From contig SKXG01000351.1 in NCBI GenBank assembly GCA_007128525.1, positions 1 through 10,240 on the forward strand: a stretch of DNA of 10,240 bases. Reading direction: 5' to 3'. Source of the DNA: Pseudomonadales bacterium (GTDB taxonomy: Bacteria; Pseudomonadota; Gammaproteobacteria; Pseudomonadales; Azotimanducaceae). Position 1 is the stretch's first letter, and each line of letters begins with the position of its first letter. Positions 1-5,677 of the stretch are shown here, piece by piece. Position numbers and translations under genes: made by a program. Under the pieces are notes generated by a model. That model saw only the letters and a program-made list of their open reading frames with translations. It was not told the DNA's origin and ran no database searches.

Positions 1-888
1 AAGCGCTTCCTCCGGATCCCACTTGTACATGGCAATCATCTTGCGCCCGGCGCGCAGCGACGTCAGGAACTGTGACACCAGCCCGGTGGTGTGGAACAGC
101 GGCACGGTCAGGATGCTGGCCGGCTGCAGATTCGGGTCCGGTTGCGGCGCGCCGGGGTTGGCTGCCATATTGATGGCGCCGCCAGCTTCAAAGCCCATCG
201 CCGCGGCGATGACGGCACGGTGCACGCTCAGCACGCCTTTCGGATGCGCTGTGGAACCGGACGTATACAGAATGATGGCGTTGTCCTCGAGCTGAACGTC
301 GACTTCGGGCATCTCAACGTCGGTCTTGGGCAGGAAGTCCTCCCACGATTGCACCGGGCAACGCGCTGCCGCGAGTTGCTCCGCTGAGCTGCGTACAGCA
401 ATGGCCTGCAGGTCGGTGTGTTTTTCGTTGATGCGGGCCAGGCGCTCGTGGTCTACGAACATGGCTTTCATGCCGCTGTCTTCAATGCCATAACTCAACT
501 CTTCCTCAGTCCACCAGGCATTGATGCAGACCGCGACACCGCCCATGGATGTGATGCCCATGAAGCTGAAGATCCACTCTGGATAATTGCGCATGGCGAT
601 GCCGACGCGATCACCTTTCTTCACGCCCATGTCCAGCAGCTGTTTGGCCACACGGGATGCCTGCTGCCACATGTCTGCAAAGGTATAGCGTTCATCCTGA
701 TAGACCAGGCCGGTCTTGTCGCCGTGATTCAGGCAGAACCGGTACAGCTCGCGCAGATTCGGCGGCGCGTTGCGGAAGAAAGTGAATGTGGTGCCCTGGG
801 CTTCGTAGGGCATGATCTCGTAGGGCCCGCCTGGGCCCGTCAGCTTCGCCACAGCTTCGGCGATATTAGGCGGTACTGCGTCAGGCAC
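1..888 (-). CDS. Acyl-CoA synthetase (AMP-binding, class I adenylate-forming), N-terminal part
   Basis: Activates a carboxylic acid, probably a fatty acid, to its acyl-CoA through an acyl-adenylate. The gene starts at 888 and runs off the left edge, giving 296 of a usual ~500-570 codons. The start is GTG (888-886): an in-frame TAA lies immediately upstream and an AGGGGAGA ribosome site sits 8 nt away, so no longer start is possible. The AMP-binding P-loop is at residues 208-219 (YTSGSTAHPKGV); the family normally has Gly where Ala214 stands. INAWW at about 122-126 and VPLFHTTG at 262-269 (the A4-type motif) are typical of fatty-acyl-CoA ligases. The C-terminal hinge and catalytic Lys lie outside the window, so chain-length preference cannot be judged. 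It is transcribed away from the lipoprotein gene. An acyl-CoA dehydrogenase 2 kb away on the other strand suits a shared fatty-acid catabolism role, but this is inference. Aryl- or terpenoid-CoA ligase is a possible alternative. Confidence 0.9.
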   Translation of the reverse strand, partial: MPDAVPPNIAEAVAKLTGPGGPYEIMPYEAQGTTFTFFRNAPPNLRELYRFCLNHGDKTGLVYQDERYTFADMWQQASRVAKQLLDMGVKKGDRVGIAMRNYPEWIFSFMGITSMGGVAVCINAWWTEEELSYGIEDSGMKAMFVDHERLARINEKHTDLQAIAVRSSAEQLAAARCPVQSWEDFLPKTDVEMPEVDVQLEDNAIILYTSGSTAHPKGVLSVHRAVIAAAMGFEAGGAINMAANPGAPQPDPNLQPASILTVPLFHTTGLVSQFLTSLRAGRKMIAMYKWDPEEAL

Positions 889-894
889 TTAGTG

Positions 895-907
895 TCTCCC
901 CTGTAAA
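895..907 (-). repeat. Left arm of 13-nt inverted repeat, at the ligase ribosome-binding site
   Basis: Read on the minus strand this is TTTACAGGGGAGA. An identical 13-mer stands on the plus strand at 1033-1045. The purine part is the ribosome-binding site of the acyl-CoA synthetase gene, ending 6 nt before its GTG. The identity also covers TTTAC, which ribosome binding does not need. Confidence 0.6.
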
Positions 908-1032
908 TTGCGAATGTGTGGCCTCTGGGCCGAAAGTTGACCGATTCTGCCATGACTGGGATATGAGGGGTACCGGCTTGGTCAAGCGGGATGCCGGCCG
1001 GGCTGAATGCAGTGCTATGCTCAGGGCCGCTG

Positions 1033-1045
1033 TTTACAGGGGAGA
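1033..1045 (+). repeat. Right arm of 13-nt inverted repeat, at the lipoprotein ribosome-binding site
   Basis: TTTACAGGGGAGA on the plus strand is the exact counterpart of the minus-strand copy at 907-895; the arms are 125 bp apart. The AGGGGAGAG core lies 5-7 nt before GTG at 1052, which is the reason for preferring that start over ATG 1061 (12 nt or more away) or ATG 1007 (upstream of the site). Confidence 0.6.
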
Positions 1046-1051
1046 GAGTGT

Positions 1052-2332
1052 GTGTCCGTGATGGCTCGTGCGCTGTGGCTGGCCCTGCTGGGTCTGGGCC
1101 TGTCCGGGTGTGCCGCGCTGGTGGAGCGCGGCGATCAACCGTTGGATGTGTCTGACGATGCAGAGGCTGCAACCTACGAGGTGCTCTACAGCGCGGACTT
1201 CCTGCCGGCTGATGGCATTGCGCTGGTGGAGATCCGGGTGACGCAGGATGCCGGCCAGCTGCGGGAAGCAGATTTTCGGGCGCCGGCATCACGGTACAAG
1301 CCACTGGCGGCCGATGGCGAGCTGGTGGAGACCGACAGGGGATTCCTCTGGCGGCCGCCTGAAGGCGGTGGTGTTCTGACGTATGAATTTAAGGTGGCAA
1401 ACCAGCGCGGGCGCGGCAACCCGCCCAGTTACGATGCGCGCATGGAGGCGGCGTGGGCGCTGTTGCGGGCCGACCACCTGTTCCCGCCTGCCCGGACACG
1501 CACCGCTGGTCCGGCGCAGTCGCAGCCATGGATCCGGCTGACCGGCCCCGACGACTGGCACTTTGAAACCCGATATGGGCCGGTCGGCGCCGAGCCGGTT
1601 GCCATCCGCGAGCGTGAGCGGCGCTTTATCCGGCCGACCGGTTGGATGGTGGCGGGGCAGCTCGGTATTCGTCGTGATGAGATTGCCGGGATAGCTGTCG
1701 CAGTGGCTGGACCAACCGAGCAGGGGTTCAGGCGCAACGACATACTGGCGATGCTGAACTGGAATCTGTCGGCGTTGCTTGAAGTCTTTCCGGATGAGCG
1801 CGATCGCCTGCTGATCGTTGGCGCCAATGACCCGAGCTGGCGCGGTGGCCTGTCCGGGCCGTACTCCCTGTATCTGCATACGGACCGGCCAATGGTCAAT
1901 GAAGACGGTACCAGCACCGTGATCCATGAACTGGTGCATGTGTACTCTCGACAGTCCGCCAGCGGCAATGACAACTGGATCATCGAGGGCATTGCCGATT
2001 TCTATGCCGTTGAAATCATGCGCCGCACTGGCACCATCACGGCGGCGCGCTTTGAGCGGGCGGTCACCAGCATGGCGCAGCGGGCGCAGCGTATCGACAC
2101 GCTCAAGGCACGCGGGGTCAATCACGACCAGCGTGCGGCGGCAGCGCGGCTGATGTACGAGATCGATCAGGAGATCCGCGCTGCCAGCAATGGGCGGCAA
2201 AGTCTTGATGATCTGATGCCATTGCTCGAACCGGATCGTACGGCTTTGACCCAGGCGTTGTTCGAAACGGCGCTGACTGATCTGCTCGGCCGTCCGTCGG
2301 AAACCCTCTCGGATTGGGCGGCATTGTTGTGA
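1052..2332 (+). CDS. Lipoprotein with gluzincin zinc-metallopeptidase signature (M61-like)
   Basis: Predicted 426-residue exported lipoprotein. With the GTG start the signal peptide is residues 1-19: a short basic start, a Leu/Ala-rich core and the lipobox LSG-C with lipidated Cys20. Ala21-Ala22 after it predicts sorting to the outer membrane. Residues ~40-165 look like the beta-rich N-terminal domain that precedes the catalytic domain in M61-type aminopeptidases, though the similarity is faint. The catalytic signature is clear: HELVH at 292-296, followed by WIIEG with Glu312 as probable third zinc ligand (HExxH-x15-E). It is therefore a likely periplasm-facing peptidase; substrate unknown. 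The C-terminal ~100 residues are alpha-helical in appearance with no known motif. mobA begins 25 nt downstream, so the two are probably cotranscribed without an obvious functional link. Alternative starts are ATG 1061 (same lipobox, shorter n-region) and ATG 1007 (would place extra residues before the signal peptide and lies upstream of the ribosome site). Confidence 0.8.
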   Translation: MSVMARALWLALLGLGLSGCAALVERGDQPLDVSDDAEAATYEVLYSADFLPADGIALVEIRVTQDAGQLREADFRAPASRYKPLAADGELVETDRGFLWRPPEGGGVLTYEFKVANQRGRGNPPSYDARMEAAWALLRADHLFPPARTRTAGPAQSQPWIRLTGPDDWHFETRYGPVGAEPVAIRERERRFIRPTGWMVAGQLGIRRDEIAGIAVAVAGPTEQGFRRNDILAMLNWNLSALLEVFPDERDRLLIVGANDPSWRGGLSGPYSLYLHTDRPMVNEDGTSTVIHELVHVYSRQSASGNDNWIIEGIADFYAVEIMRRTGTITAARFERAVTSMAQRAQRIDTLKARGVNHDQRAAAARLMYEIDQEIRAASNGRQSLDDLMPLLEPDRTALTQALFETALTDLLGRPSETLSDWAALL

Positions 2333-2357
2333 GTGGAACACCGGCGAGGGTGGCCTG

Positions 2358-2990
2358 ATGCGCAGACCGGTGTCGGGACTGGTGCTCTGCGGCGGTGCCG
2401 GCCTGCGCTTCGGTGGTCGCGACAAGCCGCTTGAGTTGCTGCAGGGGCGGGCGCTGGTGGATTGGGTGCTGAAGCGACTCGCGCCTCAGGTCGATGGCAT
2501 TTGGATCAGCGCAAACCGACACATCGCAGAATATGAGGCCCGTGGCTGGCCTGTGGTTCTGGATGATCCGGCCTGGCAAGGCGCCGGGCCGCTGGCCGGG
2601 CTTCAGGCCGGATTGCGGGCCTGCAGGCCGGGTTGGGTGTTGGTCTGCCCAGGAGATATGCCGTTACTGCCGCAGGGTCTGGCCGCCAGGCTGCTTAACG
2701 CGGTGCCACCGGTACGGCCGAGTCTCGACGGCGCTACAGTTCAGGCTGCCTTGGTGCATGACGGCCGGCGCGTGCAGCCGCTGCTCGCATTGGTGCACAC
2801 CGATGTGGCGCCAGACCTGCAGCATTACCTGGAATCCGATGGGCGTGCCGTGCGTCGGTTCTGGTCCGGGCTCACGACGATTACGGTCGATGGCAGCGAC
2901 TGGCAGGCACAGCTTGAGAACCTCAATAGCCAGGCCGACCTGGCCCGACTGGCTGCGCAGCTGGCAGCCAGTCCCGATCAACGCCTGTAA
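2358..2990 (+). CDS. mobA: Molybdenum cofactor guanylyltransferase MobA
   Basis: Transfers GMP from GTP to Mo-molybdopterin, making the guanine dinucleotide cofactor (MGD) used by DMSO-reductase-family enzymes such as nitrate reductases and formate dehydrogenases; cytoplasmic. The 210-residue protein is slightly longer than the ~195 usual. It opens with the nucleotide-binding loop LCGGAGLRFGGRDKP (residues 10-24), the family pattern LAGGxxxRxGGxDK with Cys in place of the usual Ala. GAGPLAGLQAGL follows at 75-86 and the metal-binding CPGDMPLLP at 97-105, with Asp100 the expected Mg ligand. The ATG at 2358 has a GAGGGTGG ribosome site 5-12 nt upstream. It lies 25 nt behind the lipoprotein gene and no other molybdenum-cofactor gene is in view. 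A related nucleotidyltransferase (MocA- or IspD-like) is possible, but the GGxDK loop and PLAGL favour MobA. Confidence 0.9.
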   Translation: MRRPVSGLVLCGGAGLRFGGRDKPLELLQGRALVDWVLKRLAPQVDGIWISANRHIAEYEARGWPVVLDDPAWQGAGPLAGLQAGLRACRPGWVLVCPGDMPLLPQGLAARLLNAVPPVRPSLDGATVQAALVHDGRRVQPLLALVHTDVAPDLQHYLESDGRAVRRFWSGLTTITVDGSDWQAQLENLNSQADLARLAAQLAASPDQRL

Positions 2991-3009
2991 CTGCGTGGTG
3001 GCTTTCGGG

Positions 3010-3015
3010 TAGAAT
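3010..3015 (+). promoter_or_regulatory. Candidate -10 element before the acyl-CoA dehydrogenase gene
   Basis: TAGAAT, a 5 of 6 match to the sigma-70 -10 consensus, lies in the 55-bp gap between mobA and the dehydrogenase gene. No convincing -35 is present 16-18 nt upstream. Transcription would start near 3022, about 24 nt before the ATG, which fits a short leader holding the CAGGAG ribosome site (3032-3036). Confidence 0.4.
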
Positions 3016-3045
3016 CGCGCCTTTACTTCTGCAGGAGTCGCCAAG

Positions 3046-4239
3046 ATGAGTGAAGCTTTTCGTCAGGAAGTCCGCGAATGGCTGGAGGCAAATTGCCCGC
3101 CGTCCATGCGTGGTCCGGTAGATCCGGCCGAGGCCTTTCTCGCTGGCGGTCAGCGTACCGATGACCATCAGCTGTGGATCGATCGTTTGCATGAGCGTGG
3201 CTGGACGGTGCCCGCCTGGCCAAAGGAGTATGGCGGTGGCGGCCTCGACTGGGAGCAGAACCGTATCCTTCAGGACGAGCTGCGCCGCATCAACGCCCGT
3301 CCCGCCGTAACCGGCATGGGCGTGACCATGATCGGACCGGCGCTGCTGGAATTTGGCACACATGAGCAGAAGCTCGAGCACTTGCCGAAGATTGCCAGTG
3401 GCGAGATCAACTGGTGCCAGGGCTACAGTGAGCCCAACGCCGGCTCCGACCTGGCGAGCCTGCGAACCAAGGCGGTCGAGGATGGGGATGAGTACGTCAT
3501 CAACGGCCAGAAAATCTGGACGTCAGGTGCAGACCGGGCAGACTGGATATTCTGCCTGGTGCGCACCGACTTTGACGCGCCCAAGCATGAGGGCATCACC
3601 TTTATACTGTTCACGATGCACCAGCCGGGTGTGACCGTGAAGCCAATCAAGCTGATCAGCGGCCTGTCACCGTTCTGCGAAACCTTCTTCAATGATGCCC
3701 GGGCGCTGAAGAAGAATGTTGTCGGTGAGGTCAACAAGGGGTGGACTGTTGCCAAGCGGCTGCTGCAGTACGAGCGGACCTCGATTGGCGGCATCGGTGG
3801 TGGCGGCGGCAGCCGTGAGAACAGCATGGAGAATGTGGCCAAGCGCTATATTGGCGAGCAGGACGGCCGTATTGCGGATGATCAGATCCGCAGCCGGGTC
3901 ATTACGCATCGGATGAATGACAAGGCGTTCAGTCTGACCACGCGGCGCAATCAGGAAGAGCTGAAGTCCGGTCTCGCGCCGGGACCGGCCTCGTCGATGT
4001 TCAAGTACTATGGTACCGAGCAGAACAAGCGCCGCTATGAGCTGTTGCTGTCGATCATGGGCACGCAGGCCGTCGGCTGGGAAGGTGACTCCTTTGATGA
4101 CTACGAGCTCGGCACCACTCGTGCCTGGCTGCGTTCGAAGGCCAACTCGATCGAAGGCGGCACCTCGGAAGTGCAGTTGAACATCATTGCCAAGCGTGTG
4201 CTTGAGCTGCCGGAGCCGCCGGCCGCTAATCAAGGCTGA
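3046..4239 (+). CDS. Acyl-CoA dehydrogenase family protein
   Basis: FAD-dependent alpha,beta-dehydrogenation of an acyl-CoA thioester, passing electrons to ETF; cytoplasmic, 397 residues, the usual length. The helical N-terminal domain is at ~1-120. The family signature WCQGYSEPNAGSDLASL begins at Trp123, and the beta-domain continues with INGQKIWTSGADRADW, the flavin/substrate region. The C-terminal helical domain ends with IEGGTSEVQ (369-377) and a KRVLELP tail. In short- and medium-chain enzymes the catalytic Glu directly precedes GTSE; here that residue is Gly371. Instead a Glu-Arg pair occurs at Glu243 (QYER), the place used by isovaleryl-CoA dehydrogenase, so Glu243 is the likely base (inference by alignment from memory). 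A Gly-rich run, IGGIGGGGG, follows. The ATG at 3046 has CAGGAG about 10 nt upstream. The gene appears to be a single unit ending at the terminator at 4293. Substrate class cannot be fixed from sequence. Confidence 0.92.
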   Translation: MSEAFRQEVREWLEANCPPSMRGPVDPAEAFLAGGQRTDDHQLWIDRLHERGWTVPAWPKEYGGGGLDWEQNRILQDELRRINARPAVTGMGVTMIGPALLEFGTHEQKLEHLPKIASGEINWCQGYSEPNAGSDLASLRTKAVEDGDEYVINGQKIWTSGADRADWIFCLVRTDFDAPKHEGITFILFTMHQPGVTVKPIKLISGLSPFCETFFNDARALKKNVVGEVNKGWTVAKRLLQYERTSIGGIGGGGGSRENSMENVAKRYIGEQDGRIADDQIRSRVITHRMNDKAFSLTTRRNQEELKSGLAPGPASSMFKYYGTEQNKRRYELLLSIMGTQAVGWEGDSFDDYELGTTRAWLRSKANSIEGGTSEVQLNIIAKRVLELPEPPAANQG

Positions 4240-4254
4240 ACACTCGAACAGCCC

Positions 4255-4290
4255 GTGCCGGCCGTCTCGACATGGACGCTCGGCTGGCAC
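4255..4290 (+). other. Imperfect hairpin in the 3' untranslated region
   Basis: GTGCCGGCC (4255-4263) pairs with GGCTGGCAC (4282-4290): 9 bp with one G-T wobble and an 18-nt loop. It sits between the dehydrogenase stop codon and the terminator stem, separated from the latter by only 2 nt, so the transcript end would carry two adjacent stems. It may protect the 3' end, or be chance. Confidence 0.35.
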
Positions 4291-4292
4291 CT

Positions 4293-4334
4293 AAAAAACG
4301 CCCGTAACCCATTGAGGTTATGGGCGTTTTTTTT
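4293..4334 (+). terminator. Intrinsic terminator after the acyl-CoA dehydrogenase gene
   Basis: Arms at 4293-4309 and 4316-4332 form a 17-bp stem with one G-T wobble and a 6-nt loop (CATTGA). A run of eight T follows the GC-rich core (4327-4334), and six A precede it, so it could act in both directions. It lies 53 nt after the stop codon and isolates the signalling operon downstream from the metabolic genes. Confidence 0.93.
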
Positions 4335-4394
4335 GAAGCTTAAAGTGATTTGGCAGGTTGAATCGGCTTGGCCGGCAGACCCTGGAATCTTGCC

Positions 4395-4400
4395 TATACT
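4395..4400 (+). promoter_or_regulatory. Candidate -10 element of the signalling operon
   Basis: TATACT, 5 of 6 to the sigma-70 consensus, lies 60 bp after the terminator and 66 bp before the ATG at 4466. A possible -35, TTGGCC at 4368-4373, is 21 nt away, too far for an ordinary promoter, so activator help or another site is possible. The operon must start somewhere between 4335 and 4466. Confidence 0.35.
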
Positions 4401-4465
4401 GCATAGATCAGCCGAAGCAGGTGTCCGGATGGCGCCTGCCGGCAGACCTGTGGCGGGATGACCCG

Positions 4466-5677
4466 ATGAGCATGGCAGACATCCTGATTCTGGAGGACAG
4501 CGACGAACTTGAGCGCCTGGCAGGGTTGCTGGCGCCGGAGTCGGGTCGCTGGCAGTGGCACCTGCAGGCGGACCCTGAGGCGGCCATGGCGCAGGTTGCA
4601 GCGGATGCACCGGATGTGTTGCTGGCGCGGCTCGATGGCAGCAATGACTGCCTGGCGCTGTTCGAACAGACGCGACGCCTGGCCCCGGGTACGTTGCGCC
4701 TCGGGCTGTGTCGCACGCTGGACAGCTCGCACCTGTCACGCAGTATAGGTATGGCCCATCAGTTACTACCGAAGCCGGTTGATGGCGACAGGCTGCTGGC
4801 CACCCTGCGGCAGGCGTTGAACATGCGGATGCACCTTGGCGGGGCGGGCCTGCAGGCCTTGGTGGCAGGTTTGTCGTCGCTGCCCAGTTTGTCGGACAGC
4901 TACCACCGGATCATGGCACTGATTGAGCGCAAGGACATCACCCTTGAGGACCTTGGCGAAGTCATTGCTGCCGATGTGGCATTAACGGCCAAGCTGCTGC
5001 AACTGGTCAACTCTGCGTACTTTGGCCTGAAAGTGCCGATCAGCAGCCCGCGGCAAGCCTGTGTGATGCTTGGATTGGATGCGGTTAGAACACTGCTGGT
5101 CAGCATCGAGGTGTTCCGTTGCCTCGAACCGGACCAGTTGCCGCACACGGCTACGCGCCGACAGCTGTATTGGCTGGTCGGCCTGGCGCTGGTGCGAGGC
5201 CGCCGTGCACGATGCGCGGCAATTGAGCTGGGCCTGTCGCCACACGAGGCGGAACGCTGTCGGCTGGTGGCCATGCTTGGGGACATTGGCCTGATGCTGC
5301 TGATGACTGAACTGCCCAAGCGCTGGCAGGCGCTGCTCAGTGCCGCGTCCGGTGACTGGTCGGAGTCGGCTGAACGCGAGGTGCTGGGCTGCTCGCAGGT
5401 TGAACTGGGCTGTTACCTGCTGTGCCTTTGGGGGTTTGACCCCGCCCTGTTGCATTGGCACTTGAATCAGCGTGATCCGACCAAGGCGCAGCAGCCTGAT
5501 CGTGGACTGGTAGCCGTGTATCTTGCCCGCCTTTGCGATGGTCCGCTGCTGCCAGTGACCGAAGATCAGGCGGTCGCGGGTACAGGACAGAAACAGTGGG
5601 ACCTGGCGCCACTGGCTGAATTGGGGTTGGCCGACCGAGAGACAGACGCGTTGCTGACCAAGGTGATGCATGGTTGA
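4466..5677 (+). CDS. HDOD-domain protein with degenerate receiver (REC) domain
   Basis: A 403-residue cytoplasmic signalling protein. Residues ~3-118 have the receiver fold pattern (ADILILEDSD start, hydrophobic strand at DVLLARLDG, and LPKP near 106 carrying the conserved Lys-Pro). At the phospho-acceptor position there is Arg (DVLLAR) rather than Asp, so it cannot be phosphorylated there. From ~133 to 330 comes an HDOD domain: LSSLPSLSD, IAADVALTAKLLQLVNSAYFG and the AMLGDIG motif, in which Gly272-Asp273 replaces the His-Asp seen in catalytic HD hydrolases. This predicts a non-enzymatic scaffold, as is common for HDOD proteins. The ATG at 4466 follows a weak GGCGGGAT site; ATG 4472 is equally in frame, and a TTG at 4358 would add an uncharacteristic N-terminus lying over the candidate promoter. 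The 3' end overlaps the next gene by 8 nt, indicating translational coupling and joint function with the c-di-GMP protein. Confidence 0.85.
   Translation: MSMADILILEDSDELERLAGLLAPESGRWQWHLQADPEAAMAQVAADAPDVLLARLDGSNDCLALFEQTRRLAPGTLRLGLCRTLDSSHLSRSIGMAHQLLPKPVDGDRLLATLRQALNMRMHLGGAGLQALVAGLSSLPSLSDSYHRIMALIERKDITLEDLGEVIAADVALTAKLLQLVNSAYFGLKVPISSPRQACVMLGLDAVRTLLVSIEVFRCLEPDQLPHTATRRQLYWLVGLALVRGRRARCAAIELGLSPHEAERCRLVAMLGDIGLMLLMTELPKRWQALLSAASGDWSESAEREVLGCSQVELGCYLLCLWGFDPALLHWHLNQRDPTKAQQPDRGLVAVYLARLCDGPLLPVTEDQAVAGTGQKQWDLAPLAELGLADRETDALLTKVMHG

Larger units (their letters stand above)
889..1051. promoter_or_regulatory. Divergent intergenic region with candidate promoters
   Basis: This 163-bp gap separates two divergently transcribed genes and must hold both promoters. 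For the plus strand I see an extended -10 element, TG-C-TATGCT, at 1013-1021 without a good -35; it would give a leader of about 24 nt before the GTG at 1052. A second plus-strand candidate is TTGACC (937-942) with GATATG (960-965), spacer 17. For the minus strand, TTGACC (985-980) faces TATCCC (963-958) with a spacer of 16. All are partial matches to the sigma-70 consensus. Each end of the gap carries one copy of an exact 13-nt inverted repeat. Confidence 0.4.

Noticed and set aside
418..906. Plus-strand open frame opposite the acyl-CoA synthetase
   Set aside because: The minus strand encodes clear AMP-binding enzyme motifs over the same bases; this frame has none.
895..1045. Inverted repeat as ends of a mobile element
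   Set aside because: Only 125 bp of non-coding sequence lies between the arms, there is no transposase, and I see no flanking target duplication.
1007..1051. Upstream ATG start for the lipoprotein
   Set aside because: It lies before the ribosome site at 1038-1046 and would push the lipoprotein signal peptide away from the N-terminus.
1289..2425. Long minus-strand open frame (378 codons) opposite the lipoprotein gene
   Set aside because: The plus-strand frame has a lipobox, ribosome site and HExxH motif; the antisense product is rich in Arg/Pro/His with no motif, as expected from a GC-rich shadow.
4358..4465. Upstream TTG start for the HDOD gene
   Set aside because: It adds 36 residues unlike a receiver N-terminus, overlies the candidate promoter, and has a poorer initiation context than ATG 4466.
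4335..4465. Sigma-54 or sigma-28 promoter for the signalling operon
   Set aside because: TGGCAG (4351-4356) and TAAAGTGA (4341-4348) recall parts of these consensuses, but the matching second elements are absent at the required spacing.
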